From positions 284,237-321,078 of the forward strand of contig BFEA01000803.1 in the NCBI GenBank assembly GCA_003427395.1: a stretch of DNA of 36,842 nt, given 5' to 3'. The notes beneath the pieces were generated by a model. That model was not told the origin of the DNA. It ran no database searches and saw only the letters and a list, made by a program, of their open reading frames with translations. This document shows, in pieces, positions 1 to 10,224 of this stretch (positions are counted from its first letter, which is position 1; each line of letters opens with the position of its first letter). The translations under genes and the position numbers were made by a program. The stretch comes from Chara braunii. Taxonomy: Eukaryota > Streptophyta > Charophyceae > Charales > Characeae.

Positions 1-600
1 GCAGTTGGACGACGCTTACTTAGGTGTAGTGTGAGGTGGGTAGGGGGGGGTGGGGGTGGACGCGTGGGGATGTAGGGGCGGGGGGGGGCGAGGGGTGGGG
101 GGGGGGGGGGGGGGGGCGGGTCGGGCTTGTGGAGGGAAGAGTGGTACTCGACTGAGAGGAGGGCCTTAGCAGGGGGATAGGGAAATGCTCAGTGGCGGGA
201 GTGTGGAAGGGGTGTGATGTCGGAATGGAACTGGGGTTGGGAGTGAGAGGGATTGGAGCGGTTGTACGACGCTTGCTATGGTGGAGTGTGAGTTGGCTGG
301 CGCGGACGGGGACTGAAGCGGACGCGTCGGGATGTAGGTACGGAGCGGAGCGAAGGTTGAAGGTGAGAGGGATAGGGGCGGTTTGACGACCTGTGCTAGG
401 GTGGGGCGTGAGCTGGCTGGCGCGGACTGGTTACTGCAACTGACGCGTCGGGTTGTATGTGCGGAGCGGATGGGGAAATGGAGGCGAGGTGGAGAGGAGA
501 GCCCGTATATATCGCAGACTAATAATGATAATGCTAATAATGGAATAGTTCCAATAACGCTGGACAGTGTGGGAACGGGTTGAAGAAATGTTTGATAAGG
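1..600. repeat. G-rich minisatellite, 120-bp unit
   Basis: Two adjacent units are offset by exactly 120 bp: the block at 241-360 is matched by 361-480. Both contain a GAGAGGGAT-type start, a TACGAC/TTGACGAC segment, a GTGAG-TGGCTGGCGCGGAC segment and a GACGCGTCGGG segment. A more diverged relative begins at position 1 and has its GACGCGTGGGGATGTAGG piece near 59-76. The strand is very G-rich and C-poor, with a run of about twenty G near 97-116. Short open frames here follow from the skewed composition and are not genes. Confidence 0.75.
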
Positions 601-1850
601 GTAGGAGCTAAGTGTGGGCCGGGTCAGTGTGGGGTTGGGTTTGAGATGGGGGTGGGTTGGGAGTGGTGTAGGATCTGGGTGTGATCAGTATGGGAGCAGG
701 GTAGAGACTGCTTGGTTCAGGATGGGATCGTGGTATGGTCTGGTTGGGATCGGGGTAGGGGTGGGATGTGAGTTGAGTGGGATCGGGATAGGACGAGATG
801 GGAGCGGGATGTGAACGGGGTAGAAAACGGGCTGGTGTGGGATCGGGATGGAGGTGGGATGAAATCGGGGTGGGCGGGGATGGAGGAGAGCGGGGATCGG
901 GATGGGTGAGGTCCGGGGGCTGGGTAGTGGCGGGGTGGAAGCGGGATGGAAACAGGACGGTAGCTGGGTGGGACGGGATGGGGGCTGGATGGGGCCAGGA
1001 TGTGATTGAATCGGGCGGATACTGTTGAGGAGAGTCGCCAGGGATGGTAATGGGGGGTGGGAGGGAACACAACGGTACTGGCGAGAATACGGTATTGGGA
1101 GGGTTTGGGTCGGGTCTGGGGTTGGGCTGAGATCGGAGTGTTAGCTAAGTGAGAGTGTGGTGGGAATAGAGTAGGATGGGGAGAGGGAAGGAAGGGGGGT
1201 CAGTGTAGAAATTGTGTTGGGGGTTGGGTGGTAGCGATATGGTGCCGGGTAGGGAGCAGGGTAGACTCGAGGCGGGAACGTATTTGTGTTAGGGAGGGGG
1301 TCGGGGAGGTGATGGGGTAGGAAAAAGGGGGGGCTGGAGCTAGTTGGGAACGAGATAGGGGGATGATCCGGGTGTGTACTTTCCCGGAGTAGGGGGCGTC
1401 GCGATTGCGTTGGAGGAGAGAGATGTGTGTGGGCTGAAGTGGGAGGGAGGTGAGGATCGAATAAATGTCGCGGGCCGATTCGGAATTTCGGTAGTGGTGA
1501 TTCTTACTGGAGTTTGTGGTCGGGGGAGGGTGGTCGAGAGCGGGGCCTAGGGTAGGGAACGGAAGAGGGGAGGGGTGGAAAGAGGTGAGGGTAATAGGCA
1601 AGAATGGGAAAAGGGCAGCGGCTCGAGGAGATGGACTCGATATTTAGGGGGGNGGGGGGGAAGAAATCGAATGTAAGATTAGATGGCGATTAGCAGGGGA
1701 GAAGTCAGCAATTCTTTTGTTGGAGTCGTGGGCGGGGTGTGTGCGTAGAGGATCGGTGATATGGCGAGAAAAAGAAAGGGGGGTGGAGAATGGGTGGAGG
1801 GGGAGAGGCGAATTCGTTGTGGGGGGGAATTCAGTTTTGGTTAGCTCTCA
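601..1850. other. G-rich, C-poor degenerate low-complexity DNA
   Basis: This stretch has no recognisable gene. It is dominated by degenerate GGGAT, GGGATCGGGAT and GGGTGGGAT motifs, clearest between 700 and 1000, so the plus strand has many closely spaced G-runs. A minus-strand frame at 608-1072 reads as Pro/Ser/His-rich low-complexity peptide, which is what translated CCCGATCCC repeats give. One ambiguous base lies at 1653 inside a G-run. G-quadruplex potential is an inference from the G-runs. Confidence 0.7.
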
Positions 1851-2690
1851 CTTTGTAGTAGTCTGTTCGTGCTGGGGTGTCCTGTTGTAGCAGGCTGGTG
1901 GTCTCGTTTGTCTGTCCTTTGTTCCTCGTCCGTCCTGCGGCGCAGCCACCGCGTTGTGCAGAAGTTCCTTGCTATTAGACGACGTCGACACTTGAGTGTG
2001 GCTTTGAAATCGGTCAAGAGCTGTGTTGTCGCCTAGCAAGTTGGTTTCCTCAACCTGGGTCCGACGTCCTCTGTTCGCCGGCAATTCTTCTCCCCATGGC
2101 ACAAGAACCCACTTGGTACATTAATGATATCAGCCTTCTTTCCCCTTGGTAAAGACACGTTGGTGACCTAGGCGCGCGCGCGTCAGCTTTCTTCTCCGGA
2201 GTGTGTGGCTATGGCTGGGCAAGCTATGATTGAGTGTGGCGCGTGTTGTCGTTTCCGAATTCGGGTTCGACACAAGCGTTGTCGCGGCCCAAGCCCGCAA
2301 CTTTCGAATTCGGATGTTCGTCGGGTTGGCGCCCTTGCGGGCGCGGGAGGCTGAGGAGCGTGTAGCGCAAAATTAGCGCTGAAAACTGCGCTAACCGGAG
2401 GCGCGAGCGCCAGGCCAAGCGCAGTCCTGGCCTGAAGTCTTTTTTTTTTTTTTTGGGATCCTTGCCTCTTTTTTGACCAGTCTGGTTCTGCCGGGCGACC
2501 CCCCCTCTGCCAAACTGGCCTGGGTGTGCCTGGCTGGGCGTGCCGGGCCGGACGACGGCCCAACATAGGTTTTCAAAAAAATCAAAGATACGAATAGAAT
2601 GCAATTGCGTTGTATTAAAAAATCAGGGCTGTTTGAATAGAACGCAGATATGTGTCCTCAAGGGGCCCTTAGACAACATGCATATGTTCT
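1851..2690. other. Unrecognised non-coding sequence
   Basis: Composition becomes balanced after the G-rich block. I see no protein family in the open frames; the three minus-strand frames at 2183-2604 overlap one another and are not conserved-looking. It holds two hairpins and a T-run (annotated separately), a short GC alternation near 2172, and a duplicated GAATAGAA(T/C)GCA motif near 2593 and 2635. It may be flanking DNA into which element A inserted. Confidence 0.5.
2373..2454. other. Two perfect 7-bp hairpins followed by T15
   Basis: TTAGCGC at 2373-2379 pairs with GCGCTAA at 2388-2394 around an 8-nt loop. CAGGCCA at 2411-2417 pairs with TGGCCTG at 2428-2434 around a 10-nt loop. A run of 15 T follows at 2440-2454. 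Read on the other strand, this is an A15 run. It could be a Pol III-type stop, the tail of a minus-strand retroposon, or chance. Confidence 0.45.
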
Positions 2691-2887
2691 GACTGTGGCC
2701 CCAGCAAGCCTCGTGCCCGCCCTAAGTGAAGGCGGGCCTGAGTATTCACAGGAGGCCCTTATCTCAGCATTTTCCAATGCGGGTCTCAGACAGTTGCTGC
2801 ATGACAGTTGGTTGAAGTGCAACCTGAGCCTTACCCTGGGCTCTTCCAGAAGAAGGAACTGCGCCAGGCGGTTGAGCCCAAGGGCCC
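2691..2887 (+). repeat. 197-bp direct repeat R, left copy
   Basis: This aligns without gaps to 13415-13611. I count 12 mismatches in 197 bp (about 94% identity), of which 10 are transitions. It starts with GACTGTGGC and ends at GGGCCC. Its position on both sides of element A suggests it belongs to the LTRs. Both copies keep an open frame, but base changes are not concentrated in third positions, so I do not call a gene. Confidence 0.8.
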
Positions 2888-3740
2888 GGGTGGTGGTGCC
2901 CTGCCACATGCATTGAGAGGCCAACACATCACAAAGTGGCCACGGGCCAGCAAGAAAGGAGCATTGTCGTTGTATCTACCCCGCGGGCCAGAGCAAATGC
3001 AGCAAATAATCAGAGCCTGGAAAGTTCTGGGTGTGCCCAACTAAAAAGGGCCCAGGCCCGTAACTGTCAAAGTTGGCTTGGGCGCAGACACTGGGGCCCG
3101 ACTGGAAGCTACTGGAAACTTCCACGGCAATGAGCACACCATCCAAGGGCAGCAACCTCTCCCATATAGGGAGGAGGCTGGCCAGAGCTGGGCATTCTGG
3201 CCTAGGCGGGCATTGCCGACATGCTGCTGCGCTAGCAAGCAAGTGTCTGCATGCGTTAGCATTGGCTGGGGCGGGCACTGCAGGGCAGCGGGGCGCTAGC
3301 GGCCATAGCCAGGCTGCAGGGCCCGAGGCAGAGGAGGGTGACATGGGTATTCGGGAGGAGGCGCAGAAGTGGGTGGTCAGGGGGTGATGAGGGAGACGAG
3401 AGTACGTACCTGGTGTGGGAGGTCGGCATTGGTGTTGGGAGGTCGACATTGGTGTTGACGACAAGTACATTGGTCTTCATAGTCAAAGTGAGCCTGTTGC
3501 ATGAACGTAGGTAGGATAGATAGGACAGGCAGAGTAGGCTGGGCGCTGGGCGCCAGACAGAGAGAGCGACATTGAATACTGTGTTGGTGTGGCCTGAGGG
3601 TTTGAACATTGGCTCACGAGTTCATTGTATTGCTCTTATTTGGATGGAATCTTGGTGCATTTTAGCTTTCTGGTTGTTATTCTGCGTGATTTTGCAACTT
3701 GGTTTTCTGTATATCACTTTCGCTCATATTCCCTGGAATT
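2691..3740 (+). repeat. Candidate 5' LTR of element A
   Basis: The candidate runs from repeat R, where a TG occurs at 2694, to just before the PBS at 3741. At about 1.05 kb it is a normal Gypsy LTR length and similar to the right LTR of element B. Only its first 197 bp are matched at the 3' side of the element. The rest has no visible partner, so the 3' LTR must be truncated or rearranged if this reading is right. No long protein-like frame is found. Confidence 0.45.
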
Positions 3741-3752
3741 TGGTATCGGAGC
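3741..3752 (+). other. Primer-binding site of element A (tRNA-iMet type)
   Basis: The sequence is TGGTATCGGAGC, one base from TGGTATCAGAGC, the site complementary to the 3' end of plant initiator tRNA-Met that many Gypsy and Copia elements use to prime minus-strand DNA. The same variant occurs at the equivalent place in element B. The following GGTTCGA also resembles the T-arm complement. It lies about 1.25 kb upstream of gag, as in element B. Confidence 0.75.
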
Positions 3753-4997
3753 TGGTTCGAGATTGCCTATCTGCCGCCGGCGACATTGTTACTTGGTGTG
3801 TTGACGATGCTTCTGTGCAGTGAGGATACATTGGCCCTGGTTTGACAACGTGACACCCGGGTAGAGGGGTGCGTCGCAGGAAGGCTGTGGTGACAGCGTG
3901 GGAGCTGTGGCGACAACAGATGTATTATGATGATGAGAGCATGCTGATGTGGCATTTTGGCTGAGGCGGCACTGCATTGCATTATGGGTGGTACCGAAGC
4001 TACGACGGGTCATCGAAATGCACATCAGCTCAATTGGTGAGAAATCTGTGGTTCGGGGCAGCTATCTCCAGGTACGTTGTTCCCTTACATTTTCTACCCT
4101 CTCAATCTCTTCTTACCGTGAGGAAGTGAGTCCAACCTTGAGTGTCCTCTTTTCGTAGTCGTGAGCGCTCTACCTCAAGAGACAACATTCTTCCCGGTGG
4201 CGCATCTGGCAGGAGAGGGCGGTGCCTCTGAAGGGCCCTGGTCGAAGCACGGGTCACGGTCACCATGCCAACCCGTGGGAGTAGCACACGCAGGCCATGC
4301 TGCTTTGTCCTTTAAGGCTCTTTGCTGCGCTGATAGAGGGATGTGCGGATTGACCAGTCCTATGCAAATGCTCACCAGACCGTCTTTAAATATTTCTGGC
4401 GGAGATCTGAACTGTCCACTGGCTGTGATCGTCGTCCTGCCTGAGGACCTCGGGGGCTGTCCTTAAACTGCCTCTTGATCAGCCAGATCAGTCGGACGTA
4501 AGGCTTGTTGCATGCAAGGATAAAGAAAGGGCAGTACTGGTCATAAGCATATTCCTGGGCAGAGGGGTGGGTCGTTAATGCACACCTTAGACACCGCTGC
4601 TTGATGATGCAGACAGGCACGTTGGATACAGGGGAGGGAGATTCCAGTTGACGCTCACCTGTTGAACACAAACATACCCATTGTGCATATATCTATTCAC
4701 ATGATTTATTTTTGTTTTTGGTTAATTGTTGACAGACTGCTAACACCTAACAGACAGACTAGATTAGTACTGTAGTGTTCTACCATAGCCAGTTCTGATC
4801 GAAGATGCTGTGAGTGAAACTAATCAAGTTAGAAGTAGATCATGTGTACAGTTTGCGTGAATGCTGTTGATACCGCTTGAACAGTAGCCTAGGTGACTTA
4901 CCAAATATCATTTTATTTTTATTTAATTTTCAACTCGGTCAGACACATGTTGCGGTAGGCTCCAATGAGGGCAGTAGTGCAGACAGTGCCTGCCTAG
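3753..4997 (+). other. Untranslated leader of element A
   Basis: About 1.25 kb lies between the PBS and the first gag frame. No frame has recognisable protein content. The last 300 bases (4680-4980) are AT-rich. A CAGGTACG at about 4069 and a TTTTCGTAG ending near 4158 could be splice sites of a small leader intron, but nothing else supports this. Element B has a leader of similar length. Confidence 0.55.
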
Positions 4998-6389
4998 GTG
5001 ATGAGTGGATCAGGCAGTGGTGAGGATAGATCTGTAGGAAGAAGAGTGACACGGCAAGAGTCTCTTAGGATCTCGATTGTGCACCAAGCTTTACTCCCGA
5101 AGGGAGAGAGGGGCTTGCGACAGGAAGCAGCAGCTGAATGCTTGCAGAGAGGTAGAAAAGCGGCAACATCAGCCGAGCAAGTGCTAGCAGCGGCAATAGC
5201 CACTGCAACAGCTATGGCTACTTCTGTTGCTACTTCAGCCGCTACATCTAGTCAAATGAGCGTAGGCATGCCGCAGAGTTCGCATACCACATCCAGTACA
5301 GTGGTGATAAGTAGTTCTTCCAGTCAGATGGCGGGCTCGCAGCAGCTCGCCACCTCCACGCACGAGAGAAGCCATTGAACTCCAACAAGTGGAGTTGATC
5401 CGCTTACGGCTAGAGAAGGAACTTAGAGAAGCTACTGAAAGGGAAACAAAAATTCAAACTAGGAAAGCTAGACTAGAGAATAGGGAGGCAGTCAAAGCGG
5501 CAGTAGAAGGGTTAGATGACGCTATCATTGATGCCAACACGCGAATTCTCAAGGCAGGTCTCCTGTCCATGCATGCATATATGGACAGCAAACTGGATGC
5601 TATCCAGGACACCCTTGACCAGATACTGAGCACCATGAAGGACATGGGAAAAGCTTTCCCATCACCAACAGGTGGGCCCAGTTTCCGGCCTCCAGTTTCC
5701 CATCGCCGGTTTCCTTGTCGGTGATGACTAGTCTTACTATGTCTCAGTTTAGCAGTTCACCAAGCGGTACGTCAGCAGCAGCAACACAGACTGTTGCTTC
5801 TTCATCTTTTGAATCAGCGGCTGGTGCTATACAACAGTTGGTCCCACCAGTGGGACAGCAGCAGCCTTGGTACTCCAAGACCCCACTGAAGCCAGCCTCA
5901 ACCTTCTCAGGTGATAAGAAGGATGAGGCTCTTGACACTTGGTTGAGAACGGTTCCAGTATCGGTCAGGGCAAAGAGGACGCTGGTAGAGGAAGAGGTGA
6001 TCACTGTCACCTCGTATTTGGAGGGTTCGACGGTGCCATGGCTTGATGGATTAGTAGCCTCGAAAGGGTTCGGCACACGCATGAATGATTGGGCTAAGAC
6101 CTGTACTCTTGAGAGCTTCATCGAACTGGTAGAAACGCACCCGCAGCAGGCCCAATAGGGCGCTGACGTGTTGACCTGGCTTGATACTAAGAAGTACAAG
6201 TCCTTGCGTGAGCTTACCTCTGCCGTGGAGCGGCTCATTGTTGTCCCTGGAGTGCGCTATGATCCGCAGGTCCTCATGACCATGTATCTTAGATGTCTTC
6301 CCACAGACGTCAAGAACCTGCTGATCAGTCAGGCTAGCATCAAATATCACACTCTGGACTCCTTTAGCAAGAAGGCCTTAGACTTGTAG
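4998..6389 (+). pseudogene. gag: Element A gag (matrix/capsid part), broken
   Basis: Gag is the structural protein that packages retrotransposon RNA in a cytoplasmic particle. Three overlapping frames make up the remnant. 4998-5378 is Ala/Ser/Thr-rich with a basic start. 5379-5724 is highly charged and probably coiled-coil, with many E, K and R. 5715-6389 has capsid-like content (W-rich helical segments around 'TWLRTVPVS' and 'VLTWLDTKKYKSL'). The lesions are a frameshift near 5375, another near 5715, and an in-frame TAG at 6156-6158 after which the same frame continues to TAG at 6387. Its layout parallels gag of element D. The identification rests on position before the zinc knuckle and overall pattern, not on a strong capsid motif. 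Confidence 0.7.
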
Positions 6390-7224
6390 GGCTAGGAGGA
6401 GCCCAACAAACCCCTACAAACGGAAGAAAGAAGAAGAGTCCACAAGAGTGGAAAAAGAAAGGTAGTCGATTGATGATGGTTGATTCCGAAGGGAATCAAA
6501 TTGAGATCGATGATTACTCCGACTTAGTGGACAACACAGAGTTAGTGTTGAGGTAGCAACCTTGCCTCACTAAGAAAGGTTAAGGCAGGCGGCCGCGACA
6601 AGGGTGGTCAATCAAAGAGTCATGGGCAGACCCAAAACTCAACCAAGGTACCAGCTTGGGTGAGAGCGGGTGTAGAACAAGATGTGTGGTGAGACCTCTA
6701 TTCGCGGGTTGCTTGCATGAACTGCGGCGAGTATGGCCATCAACAGTTCAGATGCAAGAACGCAAAGGTATCGCAAAAGATACCTCCCAGAGGTGGTTTT
6801 GGGAGTTCTTTCTCCCATGGTGGGGCTTCTACGAGCTCCAACTCGGGAAACACATCGGGCCAGTAGAAGTTATAGTTGCTTCTACTCCTGATGAAGTGGC
6901 CGAAGTTATTGACTCTTTAGTCACCCCGCTGACGCATCATGACTAGTAATACTTTGTTCATTGGATGTGTCTGAGGCCTTGGAGGATTTGCAAAATGAGT
7001 GGTCGACAAGGGACCCTCGCGAGTCTTGGGTGGCACAGTAGAGGTCCTAGAGGAGAGTACTTCGTTGTGGAAGTCGGTGTCGGTGGCCGCAAATGTGGTG
7101 CCTTTGTAGACATTGGCTCCACGTGAAACTTCATAAGTCACGACTGTGTTGAGAGACTGTGCGTAGGGGACCGGGTGCAACGCTTAGTTAGATCTGTAGC
7201 TTTACCTTAGCCAACAAAGAGCGC
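6390..7224 (+). pseudogene. Element A nucleocapsid zinc knuckle and protease, broken
   Basis: A CCHC zinc knuckle of the form C-X2-C-X4-H-X4-C, reading C-MN-C-GEYG-H-QQFR-C, is encoded at 6714-6755. It binds RNA in nucleocapsid. Several stops lie on both sides in that frame. Downstream, an aspartic protease start is visible in another frame around 7070-7205: hydrophobic residues, then VDIGST at 7106-7123, then TGA at 7124-7126, then NFIS. The family motif is D-[ST]-G, so the second residue is changed to Ile, and the TGA probably replaced a CGA arginine codon. A frameshift near 7208 leads into the RT frame. No protease could be made. Confidence 0.75.
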
Positions 7225-8505
7225 ATGGTTGTCGATGACTACGTTAAGGACGTGGTCTGCACCTTCTACTGTGGAGGTGGGGAACTGAAATACAAGATTT
7301 TGTTCCTAGTTAGCGACAACTTGCCATTTGATATGTTGTTAGGTATGTACTACCTTGAGGTTGCAAAGCCCCAGTTTGACTGGGACCTAAAAGTGCTAAA
7401 GCATATACTACCGGAAGGGAGGACAGTCAGGTTAGCGAAGTATAAAGCTAGTAGTTTGATAGACGCTTACGGGTGTATGTGTGCAACAACCTTTTATAAT
7501 TACTATAAACAGAACCAAGAGGAGGGTATGTACTTAGTTTTTGTCTCTGAGAAAGGGGAGGCCGTTAAAACACCCCCTGAGATAGAAAATGTCGTTGCAA
7601 AATACCCTGATTTGTTTGAGGAGCCTTCAGGAGTTATGGAACGGGAGGTTGTCCATGCCACAGAGATCGTTCCGGGGAGTAAGATACCCAAAGGAAGGAT
7701 ATATAGGATGGCACCGGCCGAATTAGACGAACTCGGGCGACAACTGAAACAACTCACAGAGAAGGGTTGGATACGGCCTAGTACCTTCCCCTTTGGCTCA
7801 CCAGTCCTATTTGTCTAGAAGAAGGGGGAAACACTGAAGATGTGCATCGATTATAGAGGCCTCAATGCCATCACAACGTAGAGCCTCTACCGTGCATCGA
7901 TGACCTTTTGGATAGGGTGCATGGATGTAAGTACTTCACTGAGATAGACTTGAAGTCTGGCTACCATCAAATTGCCATTAGACCAGAGGACCAGCACAAA
8001 GCCGCATTTCAGACCAGGTACGGTCTGTACGAGTTTGTGGTGATGCCCTTTGGCCTTTGCAATGCGCCGGGTAAATTCCAGCACGCCATGAATAGGATAT
8101 TCCATGACTACTTAGATAAGTTTATTGTCGTGTACCTCGACAACATACTTATCTTTAGTAGAACAATCGAGGAGCATGCTCAACATTTAAAGACTGTACT
8201 TTCACTCCTACGACAACACAAGTATAAGATTAACTCAGAGAAATGCGAGTTCAATCGCACTAAAATCTTGTATTTGGGTCATGAGATATCAGCGGATGGG
8301 ATAAGGCCTGAAGATGCCAAGGTGGCTAGCATTTGCGGCTGGCCACGACCTCAGTCTGTGACCGAGGTCAGATCATTCTTAGGGATGACTGGCTACTACC
8401 GCATCTTTGTCAAGAACTATAGTACGGTGGCCAGCCCTTTGACTGATCTAACTCGCCTTGACACACCATGGGAATGGACTGGCGAGTGTGTGCTTTCAAG
8501 CGATT
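7225..8505 (+). pseudogene. Element A reverse transcriptase, broken
   Basis: RT copies element RNA into DNA. The protease end ('DMLLGMYYLEVAKPQFDW') runs into the RT fingers ('GWIRPSTFPFGSPVLFV', '[12 protein letters not shown]'), palm ('[11 protein letters not shown]'-like block, 'FVVMPFGLCNAP') and the catalytic block. The catalytic block at 8133-8144 reads YLDN where the family has YLDD, so the second catalytic aspartate is lost. The connection region follows, with 'LGHEISADG' and 'EVRSFLGMTGYY'. The lesions are TAG at 7816-7818, a frameshift with small loss near 7878, and a frameshift near 8480 at the RT/RNase H border. Length and motif order are otherwise normal for Ty3/Gypsy. Confidence 0.92.
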
Positions 8506-8865
8506 GAAGCATGCTCTCACACACCATGAGGTTCTCATGGTTCCCGATCCTGAGAGGTCATTTGTTGTGACCACTGACGCAAGCCAATATGGCACTGGCA
8601 TAGTGCTGCTGCAGCAGGAAGGGGAGAAGTTGAGGCTGGTCGAGTACATGAGCAAAAAAATGTCATCTAAGAAGTTGGCTAAGTCCACCTACGAAAGGGA
8701 ACTCAACGCCCTCTACAAAGCACTTGTCCACTGGAGACACTACCTGTTGGGAAGGTTCTTCTATTTGAGGACTGACCATCAAACACTCGAGTGGATCGAG
8801 ACACAAGCTGTTTTCTTTGATGCACTCAAACGCTGGATTGAGGTCATAGATCGGTATATGACTTC
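8468..8865 (+). pseudogene. Element A RNase H, cut by insertion
   Basis: RNase H removes RNA from RNA-DNA hybrids during reverse transcription. The catalytic blocks are visible: TTDASQYG (first Asp), STYERELNALYKAL (Glu) and RTDHQTLEW (second Asp). The frame runs to 'KRWIEVIDRY' near 8857 and then enters unrelated DNA. The expected continuation, 'YDFKLDYVKGEYN..ADALSRR', resumes at 11744. The domain is therefore split by the 2.9-kb insertion just before its last conserved block. Confidence 0.88.
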
Positions 8866-9228
8866 GCTAGGGTTGGGCGCGGCGCTACTGGGAGTGTTGC
8901 GCCCCGCCCTGGGTTGCGACATCGCACAGGTGGGCCATGGTGAAGGCGCGTGGCGGCGATGGTGGCCATCTCTTCTCTAAACCAGGCGCTTTGCGCACGC
9001 ACAGGTCATCGAAGGCGCTTGTCCACGCCACGTCACACGCTGATGTGGTGGATGGAATAATTCCCGTTGGCTTTTCTTCTTCTGGAAGTTCCATGTTTCA
9101 CTTCATTGCCGCTGTGCTTTTGCACGTGGCATATGGCCTGAGAGGCGTTGGCTACGTTGATGCCTGTGGAGTACAGTGGAGTCAGCCCTTGGTAAACTGA
9201 AGTGTGAGTGCAGTGGCGACTGCAATCA

Positions 9229-9793
9229 TGAGGAAGTGGGTGTGTCAGCATAATCAGGGCGCTGCTCGTCATCAGCAATAGGGCGCTGATCATCACCAGC
9301 ACCGTCATCAACAGGGCGCAGTTCGACACCATCATCACAGTAAGGGTTCGTCATCATCATCATCATCATCACCATCATCATCAACAGGGCGTGGTTCGAC
9401 TTCATCATCATGGTAATGGTTCATCATCATCATCAAGGTGCTGCTCGTCATCACCATCATCATCATCAGGGTACCGCTCGTCATCAACATGAAGGCGTAG
9501 GTCGCGTCATTATCGACGCTGCTCTTCATGATGATGAGTGCCGTTGGGCCTGCTTGTTATCATCATCATCATTATCATTACGTCAGTATCATTTACCATC
9601 ATCAATAATTCACCATCATAGGGTGTTGTTGGCGAAGCTCGTCGTCATAGGGCGCTGCTCACCCTTATCATCATCATTAGGTTATCATCAAAGGCGCTCG
9701 TCATTAGCACCATCATCATCCTTTTGTCATCACAGGGCGCTGTGCGTCATTATCATCATCATCACCGACATCATCATCATCATCATCATCATT

Positions 9794-9827
<34 letters not shown>

Positions 9828-10065
9828 ACATCATCATCATCAGTCTGTAATCATAGGGCGTTGTTGGTGCTGCTCTTCAGTATGATCAGCATCGTCATTC
9901 TATCTTCATTTTCATCATTACTATCATCATCATCATTTTCATTAGATGCTGCTCTTCAACGCATTGTTTGCCTTTCACATCAGGAGGTGAGTTGGTCGTC
10001 ACCATCATCCTCCTCCTCATCATCATCTTTAGGGTGTTGTTCATCATCATCAGCAAATCCCAAAA
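9229..10065. repeat. CAT/ATC trinucleotide array with recurring AGGGCGCTG motif
   Basis: Long ATC/CAT runs, the densest at 9740-9842, are interrupted about a dozen times by variants of AGGGCG(C/T)TG(C/T)TCGTC, for example near 9256, 9280, 9313, 9387, 9640, 9734 and 9853. The array is thus a mosaic of microsatellite plus a conserved spacer. Frames across it read as poly-His, poly-Ile or poly-Met and are composition artefacts. Confidence 0.85.
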
Positions 10066-10224
10066 AAAAATATCAACTACCTTTCTCCATAATAATTTCC
10101 AGAAATTTCTGATTCTTCCACTCATATCTTAAGAATTTTATTTCCTAAACTCCTCGTTTTTTCTTTTCTCCACTATTAATTTCTAACTCCCCTTTGGCCG
10201 CACTAATGGATTATTTTTGTGTGG

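Noticed and set aside
608-1072. Minus-strand Pro/Ser/His-rich open frame
   Set aside because: It is the translation of degenerate CCCGATCCC repeats; overlapping frames are equally open and no domain is visible.
2650-2916. Open frame conserved in both copies of repeat R (also 13419-13694)
   Set aside because: Base differences change residues freely, and the frames end differently after the repeat. It is explained by the DNA repeat and not by coding selection.
9740-9842. CRISPR array
   Set aside because: Simple trinucleotide repeat without unique spacers, in a eukaryotic transposon context.
9410-9850. Poly-His/poly-Ile protein
   Set aside because: Pure translation of the CAT array; the frame has no other content.
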